64,000 nt of DNA from Streptomyces sp. NBC_00670. Its GTDB lineage: Bacteria > Actinomycetota > Actinomycetes > Streptomycetales > Streptomycetaceae. How positions within the stretch are numbered: the stretch's first letter is position 1; every line of letters begins with the position of its first letter. The DNA lies in contig NZ_CP109017.1 in assembly GCF_036226765.1 (NCBI RefSeq), forward strand, positions 62,001 to 126,000, read 5' to 3'. The notes under the pieces were generated by a model, which saw only the letters and a program-made list of their open reading frames with translations, did no database searches and was not told the DNA's origin. Position numbers and translations under genes: made by a program. Below are positions 59,460 to 64,000 of the stretch, piece after piece.

Positions 59460-62197
59460 CCAGCCCAGGAACCGCCCGGCAGGACGCCGACCACGGCGCG
59501 GGAGACCGATCCGCCGACGTCATGGAGGACCGGACCGCCGCTCCTGCGGGAGGCCAGGCCTCCGGTACCGCGACAGCCCGGGGCTCCGGCACCGCGGAAG
59601 GCGGGCCCTCCGGTGCCCTGTCCCTCGATGTGGCGCCCCGGCGGGTGGCCGGTCCCTACCGGTGGTGGGACCGGGTGCTGGTCGCCGACCCCGGGCTCGG
59701 GCAGTTGCAGGCGGGCTGGCGGACGCTGGTCGCCATGGTCACCGCCCTCGCCGTCGGCCACGGCATGGGCCGGGCCCTCGGTCTCCCCGCGATGATCGCC
59801 ATGATGGTCGCCGGGATGATGGGCCTGATGAGCGCCTTCGCGGTGTCCGGCAACACCTGGAAGCAGCTCGCCGGGCCCATCCTGTGGATGCCGTTCCCCT
59901 ACACCGCCGTGCTCTGGCTGACCGCGCTCCTGCACGGCGACCGCACGCTGGAGATCTGCCTCAACGTCGCCGCGCTCGCCCTGACCTTCCTGCTCGCCCG
60001 GTTCGGCCCCCTGGCACTGCTCACCGGCATGATGCTGTTCAACGGCCTGCTGGTGGGGACCATCGTGGCCATCCCCACGGCCATGATGGGCAGCGCGTTC
60101 GCGGTGGCCCTGGTGTCCGCCGCGGCGGTGCTGGCCACCCGGCTGCTGCTGTGTTACCCGATGCCCCGGGAGGACCTGCTCCGCACACAGCGGGCCTTCG
60201 TCGTGGAGGCCCGCCGCCTGGCCGACGCCACCGTCGACGCCCTCGACCCGGACGCCGGCCCCCGGCGGGTCGAGCGCCGTACGAACCGTTCGCTGCGCCG
60301 GCTGAACGTCGTCACCCTCACGATCGACGCGCGCCTCGCCCAGCCCGAGGCCGCGGCCGACCCCGTCGTGGCCGAGCTGCTGCACCGGCAACTGTTCGAC
60401 GCGGAGCTGGCCCTGCGCGGGATCAGCCAGGCGGTCCAGATGCTCGCCGCGCAGTCGCCGCCCGAAGGGCTGCGCCGGGCGCTGGCGGTGGGGCTGCTGC
60501 TGGCCCGGGACACCCCGCCGGACCGGGCGAGCGGTCTGCGGCCCGCCGTGGAGACGATCCGCGCGCAGGCCGATGCCGTCCTGCGCGATCCGGGGGCCGA
60601 CCCCGGGGACGCCGAGTGCGCCGTCCTCGCCCGCCGGGTGGCCGAGCTCATGGACTCCCTCGCCGACTCCCTCACCGGCTGGCTGGCGCTGGGCCGGCGG
60701 ACACCGCACGCCCCTGCCGCGGTGCCCTTCCAGCCCGCGGTGGCGCTGGAGAACAACCGGATCCCCGGTTCGGCCGCGCCGATGCGGCGCGCGCTCACCG
60801 CCCGTACGGAGAGCGGATGGCAGCGTGTGGTGCCCTTCGTGCGCGCCCCGCTGCACGCGGCGGTGGCCGCCGCCGTCGTCTGTCCCATCGCCGACGCCAT
60901 CGATCCGCAGCGCTTCTACTGGGGCCTGGTCGGGGTGATGATCACGCTGTTCGGCACCAGCACCACCCACGAGCGGCTGCGCAAGTTCGGCCACCGCATG
61001 GCCGGCACCATCGCCGGCGCCGTGCTCGGGGTGCTCCTGCTGCACTGGACCGGTCACCAGCACATCCACTGGACGCTCGCCGTCATCGTTCTCGGGCTCT
61101 CCCTCGGCTCCTGGGGCATGCAGCGCGCCTACGCCCTGTGGACCACCGGACTGGTCGTCGCCCTGGTGCAGCTGTACGGGCTGACCACGCCGGACAGCGC
61201 GATGAACCATCTGCTCGGCGAACGGCTCGTCGACAACGGCATCGGCATCCTGGTGGCGTCGGCGTGCGCCGCACTGATCTTTCCCCTGTCCACCCGGACC
61301 GTCGTCCGCGAGGCCGAACACGGGTACGTCCAGGCGGTGCGGACGCTCCTCACCCAGGTCGCGACCCGCTGGGAGGAACCGGACAGTCCGGTACGGCTGC
61401 GGGGTGCGGCACGGGCCGTCGACGCCGCTCTGTTCGAGGTGACGGAGGCGTCCCGGCCGGTGGTGCGCATGCCGCTCGGGGTCCGCGGGCGCGGGCCGCA
61501 CCACCGGATGGCGCTGCTGACCACGGCCGCGGGGCACGCCCGGGCGCTGGCGTCCGCCGCCGACATCGACATCGACCTCTCGGCGAGCCTGTCCGAGCGC
61601 CTTCGGCTCATCACGCACACCTTCACCGATTCGCTGCGCGCGCTCGACCACCACCTCGCCAACGGCACGGCCCAGGGTGTCTGGCGCCCCGTCACCCCGT
61701 ACGTCCGTGAGCTGCGGGACGGGGCATGGTCCGCCGTGCCCGGCCCCCGCGCGCGACGGCTGCGGACCGCCCTGCACGAGCTGGAGGCGCTCGACACGAC
61801 GCTGGCCGCGTTCGCGGAGCAGTGCGGCCTCACCGTGGAGCCCGGCGCGGGCCGGACGCAGCCGGCGGCCGGAGGGGACAACGGCCTACGCCGCACCGGG
61901 AGTGTTGGGATCACCGGGACCGCCGGAACCCTGGACCCGGCCGGCACGGCCATGGCGCGCCTCACCGGCTCGGTACGCTGCGCAGCCCACCCCGGCGGCT
62001 GCGCCGCCCGCATCACCGTCATCGACGCACGCGGCCGGCGGGTCGCCCAGACGTACACGGAGGACGGCGACTACGGGCTCCGGCTACGGCCGGGCTCCCA
62101 CACCCTGGTCGTCTCGGCCACCGGCCACCCCCCGCGCGCCGAGTCCGTCATGGTGCGGAGCACACGGAACGGCCGGCGGCTGGACGTCCGCCTGTAG
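59456..62197 (+). CDS. FUSC-family inner-membrane transporter with beta-sandwich tail
   Basis: A 913-aa FUSC/fusaric-acid-resistance-like protein: an N-terminal membrane bundle of about five helices (ALGLPAMIAMMVAGMMGL; AALALTFLLARFGPLALLTG), a cytoplasmic helical region, and a second bundle (FYWGLVGVMITLFGTSTTHE; LVDNGIGILVASACAALIFP). The last 85 residues form a carboxypeptidase-regulatory-like unit (RITVIDARGRRVAQTYTEDG; LRPGSHTLVVSATGHPP), an unusual addition. The TTG at 59456 overlaps the MarR stop and follows GGAG; an ATG at 59522 is the alternative. Export of aromatic acids or similar compounds is inferred. Confidence 0.83.
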   Translation: MTSPGTARQDADHGAGDRSADVMEDRTAAPAGGQASGTATARGSGTAEGGPSGALSLDVAPRRVAGPYRWWDRVLVADPGLGQLQAGWRTLVAMVTALAVGHGMGRALGLPAMIAMMVAGMMGLMSAFAVSGNTWKQLAGPILWMPFPYTAVLWLTALLHGDRTLEICLNVAALALTFLLARFGPLALLTGMMLFNGLLVGTIVAIPTAMMGSAFAVALVSAAAVLATRLLLCYPMPREDLLRTQRAFVVEARRLADATVDALDPDAGPRRVERRTNRSLRRLNVVTLTIDARLAQPEAAADPVVAELLHRQLFDAELALRGISQAVQMLAAQSPPEGLRRALAVGLLLARDTPPDRASGLRPAVETIRAQADAVLRDPGADPGDAECAVLARRVAELMDSLADSLTGWLALGRRTPHAPAAVPFQPAVALENNRIPGSAAPMRRALTARTESGWQRVVPFVRAPLHAAVAAAVVCPIADAIDPQRFYWGLVGVMITLFGTSTTHERLRKFGHRMAGTIAGAVLGVLLLHWTGHQHIHWTLAVIVLGLSLGSWGMQRAYALWTTGLVVALVQLYGLTTPDSAMNHLLGERLVDNGIGILVASACAALIFPLSTRTVVREAEHGYVQAVRTLLTQVATRWEEPDSPVRLRGAARAVDAALFEVTEASRPVVRMPLGVRGRGPHHRMALLTTAAGHARALASAADIDIDLSASLSERLRLITHTFTDSLRALDHHLANGTAQGVWRPVTPYVRELRDGAWSAVPGPRARRLRTALHELEALDTTLAAFAEQCGLTVEPGAGRTQPAAGGDNGLRRTGSVGITGTAGTLDPAGTAMARLTGSVRCAAHPGGCAARITVIDARGRRVAQTYTEDGDYGLRLRPGSHTLVVSATGHPPRAESVMVRSTRNGRRLDVRL

Positions 62198-62290
62198 ACG
62201 GGGGACGGTGCCGAGCCGACCGCGGACGTGTGGGCGACTTCGGTGTGGTGGGAGGAGCACCGGAGCCGGGTGGAACGTGCGACTCGGGAA

Positions 62291-62326
62291 GCCGGCCGGC
62301 GCGCGGGGGCGGAGGCGCCGGCCGGC
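62291..62326. terminator. Hairpin downstream of FUSC
   Basis: 12-bp perfect arms GCCGGCCGGCGC / GCGCCGGCCGGC with a 12-base loop, after the FUSC stop at 62197 and before the convergent PIG-L stop. Confidence 0.7.
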
Positions 62327-62351
62327 TTCATCCTGAGGCACGTGCGGGGCC

Positions 62352-62373
62352 GTCTGCCCGCCGGCGGGCAGAC
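62352..62373. terminator. Palindromic hairpin before the PIG-L 3' end
   Basis: GTCTGCCCGCC / GGCGGGCAGAC, 11-bp perfect arms with no spacer, 20 bp from the PIG-L stop on the minus strand. Likely terminator of that gene. Confidence 0.65.
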
Positions 62374-62392
62374 GGGCAGACGGGTGGACGGG

Positions 62393-63226
62393 TCAGCGCA
62401 GGCCGGCGAAGAGGTCGTTCTCCGGCAGGGTCGCGCCGGTGGTGTCCCGGACGCGCAGGAACGTCTCGACGCCCATCAGTTCGCCGAACCTCTCCTTGCC
62501 CATCCTGAGGAAGAAGATGTTCTCGCCCTGGCTGGCGTGCGCGGCCAGGGCGTCGTACTTCTGGTCGCTGAACCCGGTCGCGTCGACCCACGTGGTGATC
62601 TCGTCGTCGGGGAGGCCGATCTCGGCCATCGCGGCGGCCTCGGCCGGGTCCGGCTCGGGCATGTCCTCACCGAACTCGCGCATGATCTCGCCGAACCGCC
62701 GCATCCCCGAGCGGGGCATCGTCGTCCAGTACACCTTCGGCACCGGCCCGGCTATCTCCAGTGCCGCCATCGTGATGCGGTGGGCCTGGATGTGGTCGGG
62801 GTGACCGTAGAAGCCGTTCTCGTCATAGGTGACGACCACGTCGGGGCGGTACTGCCGCATGAGGTCCGCGAGCCGGGCCGCGCCCTCCTGCACCGGGGTC
62901 CGCCAGAAGGATCCGGGGGCGTCGTTGGTCGCCCAGCCCATCATCCCGGAGTCGGCGTAGTCCAGCATCTCCAGATCGCTGATCTTCAGGACCTCGCAGC
63001 TCGCCTCGAGTTCCTTGCGGCGCATCAGGGCGACCGCCGCCGGGTCGTGGCCGGGATCGCCCGGCTTGACGCCTCCCGGTCCGTCACCGCAACCGCCGTC
63101 GGTACACGTCACGAGAACCGTGCGGATGCCTTCCGCCGCGTACCGCGCGAGGACGCCTCCGGTGCCGGTGGCCTCGTCGTCGGGGTGGGCGTGTACTGCC
63201 ATGAGCGTCAAGGGCCGGTCGGCCAT
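62393..63226 (-). CDS. PIG-L-family deacetylase, mycothiol S-conjugate amidase-like
   Basis: A 277-aa LmbE/PIG-L zinc amidohydrolase. The zinc motif AVHAHPDDEATGTGGVLARY and the later HPDHIQAHR (GFYGHPDHIQAHRITM) are intact. TCTDGGCGDGPGG and DYADSGMMGWATND match the mycothiol conjugate amidase (Mca)/MshB group. Mca cleaves mycothiol adducts of drugs and electrophiles in actinobacteria. The ATG at 63226 follows AGGAGG. Actinomycetes have several paralogues, so the exact substrate is not settled. Confidence 0.85.
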   Translation of the reverse strand: MADRPLTLMAVHAHPDDEATGTGGVLARYAAEGIRTVLVTCTDGGCGDGPGGVKPGDPGHDPAAVALMRRKELEASCEVLKISDLEMLDYADSGMMGWATNDAPGSFWRTPVQEGAARLADLMRQYRPDVVVTYDENGFYGHPDHIQAHRITMAALEIAGPVPKVYWTTMPRSGMRRFGEIMREFGEDMPEPDPAEAAAMAEIGLPDDEITTWVDATGFSDQKYDALAAHASQGENIFFLRMGKERFGELMGVETFLRVRDTTGATLPENDLFAGLR

Positions 63227-63458
63227 GGAAACAGTCCTCCTGCGATCGCGCAAAAAATGCGTACTGGTCCGAGTGTGCGGCGGGCGTGCCGCGGGTTCCT
63301 GCGGGGATCGGACCCTGTGGAAACGGACAACCACGTGGTCTGCGTGGTTCCCGCCCGTGCGGCGCCGGCCCCCCGCCGGTGCAACAGCACCGACGGGACC
63401 GACTGTTCCCGGGGCGGCGGCCGGTCCTTACGGATCTCGGCGTCCGACGTGAACGAGG

Positions 63459-64000
63459 TTACAGGGGCGGGTTGTTGGAGTCCTCGCGGCGTGTCGGCGC
63501 GTCGGGGGGAGCGAGATCGCCGGTGGACGAGGGGTCGTCGGCGAGCGGAAGATCGCCGACGTGCGGAAGGTCGCGCTCACGGCGCATCGGGCTCATGGCC
63601 AGGACGAGCCAGCTGGGCGCGACGACACCTGTCGTGATCCACATGGCCGGTCGGTACCCCACGGCGTCGCCGAGCAGCCCGCCGAGCACGGAGCCGAGCG
63701 GGATGGTGCTGTGGTTGATCACCGCGGCCGTGGCCACGACCCGGCCGAGCAGGTGCGGCGGGCAGTAGCTCTGCCGAAAGCTGCCGACCACGACATTGGC
63801 CACGGAGACGCCGGTCCCGACGAGGAAGGATCCCGCCGCGAACAGCAGCATCCCCGGCCCGGCGGTGGTCATCGGCAGGAGCAGCGCGAACGGTGCGGTG
63901 GCGAGTTGCAGAAGAAGCAGTCCGCGCCCGGTGCCGATGCGCCGGCTCACCCTGGTGGCCGCGACCGCGCCGACGATGCCGCCGGCGCTGCCGCTGGTCA
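63459..64000 (-). CDS. MFS transporter, C-terminal part, runs off the window
   Basis: The frame is open to base 64000; 180 C-terminal residues are visible. Membrane helices such as LLLLQLATAPFALLLP, GMLLFAAGSFLVGTGVSVAN and STIPLGSVLGGLLGDAVGY, with the loop QSYCPPHLLGRVVATAAVIN, fit an MFS drug-exporter of the DHA3/enterobactin-exporter group. The hydrophilic tail (last 40 residues) is acidic. The N-terminal half and any regulator lie outside. Confidence 0.8.
   Translation of the reverse strand, partial: TSGSAGGIVGAVAATRVSRRIGTGRGLLLLQLATAPFALLLPMTTAGPGMLLFAAGSFLVGTGVSVANVVVGSFRQSYCPPHLLGRVVATAAVINHSTIPLGSVLGGLLGDAVGYRPAMWITTGVVAPSWLVLAMSPMRRERDLPHVGDLPLADDPSSTGDLAPPDAPTRREDSNNPPL

Noticed and set aside
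58664..61777. 1037-codon minus-strand frame spanning MarR, FUSC and part of the CHAT gene
   Set aside because: It covers three clearly coding genes in other frames and has a composition typical of an antisense shadow.
1..64000. CRISPR array, tRNA or rRNA genes
   Set aside because: No regularly spaced direct repeats, no cloverleaf-like sequence and no rRNA stretches were noticed.

Overview
The window is 64 kb of GC-rich DNA with strong third-position GC bias, frequent GTG and TTG starts and ATGA/GTGA overlaps. It carries actinomycete-type genes: a mycothiol-conjugate-amidase-like enzyme, a Tat-exported GH78, many TetR/MarR regulators and rodlet-era style small secreted proteins are the kind of content expected. 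It is most likely part of a Streptomyces (or close relative) chromosome, probably an arm, given the many pseudogene fragments and accessory genes. No rRNA, tRNA or CRISPR array was seen.

Bases 1-18.6 kb form a genome-defence island. A DEAH-box helicase (partial, apparently frameshifted) faces a Tn7-like transposition module: TniQ, a TnsA-like protein that has lost catalytic residues, a DDE transposase TnsB, and a TnsC/TniB ATPase with atypical Walker motifs. Facing this module is a CBASS anti-phage system on the minus strand: a Cap4-like nuclease-SAVED effector, a cyclic-oligonucleotide synthase, and separate E2, E1 and JAMM-peptidase genes joined by overlapping starts and stops. The next block (13.1-17.6 kb) is the least familiar: a MazG-like pyrophosphohydrolase diverges from an operon of acyl-carrier protein, XRE regulator, ImmA/IrrE peptidase and a thymidylate-synthase-like protein. 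Convergent with it lies a protein resembling the hydroxymethyl-dU kinase / thymine-hypermodification family. Together they suggest a regulated nucleotide- or DNA-base-modification system.

Bases 19-44 kb are accessory metabolism built from repressor/enzyme pairs. TetR, MarR, MerR and GlxA regulators sit beside an MFS exporter, SDRs, an MDR reductase, a TetX-like monooxygenase, a CocE-type hydrolase, an FMN reductase and others. Several intergenic regions hold clear inverted repeats that look like their operators. A PEP-mutase-family enzyme, a siderophore-interacting protein, a secreted GH43 and VOC, cupin, SnoaL-like and RibD-like proteins are interspersed. Decay is visible at 22.5-23.9 kb (fragments of an FAD oxidoreductase, a TetR and a GH13 enzyme), 41.6-42.3 kb (IS5-type transposase pieces) and 43.2-43.9 kb (a truncated aldo/keto reductase abutting a broken TetR).

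Bases 44-64 kb contain a Tat-exported alpha-L-rhamnosidase (GH78), a YrhK-like membrane protein, an FAD aromatic hydroxylase and an SPFH / NAD-kinase-like pair behind a long inverted repeat. They also hold MgtC, a MazF-like toxin with its antitoxin, and a CHAT-protease operon (CHAT-TPR, a cysteine-pair protein, a membrane protein). The right end has a MarR-FUSC operon, a PIG-L deacetylase and an MFS transporter that runs off the edge.
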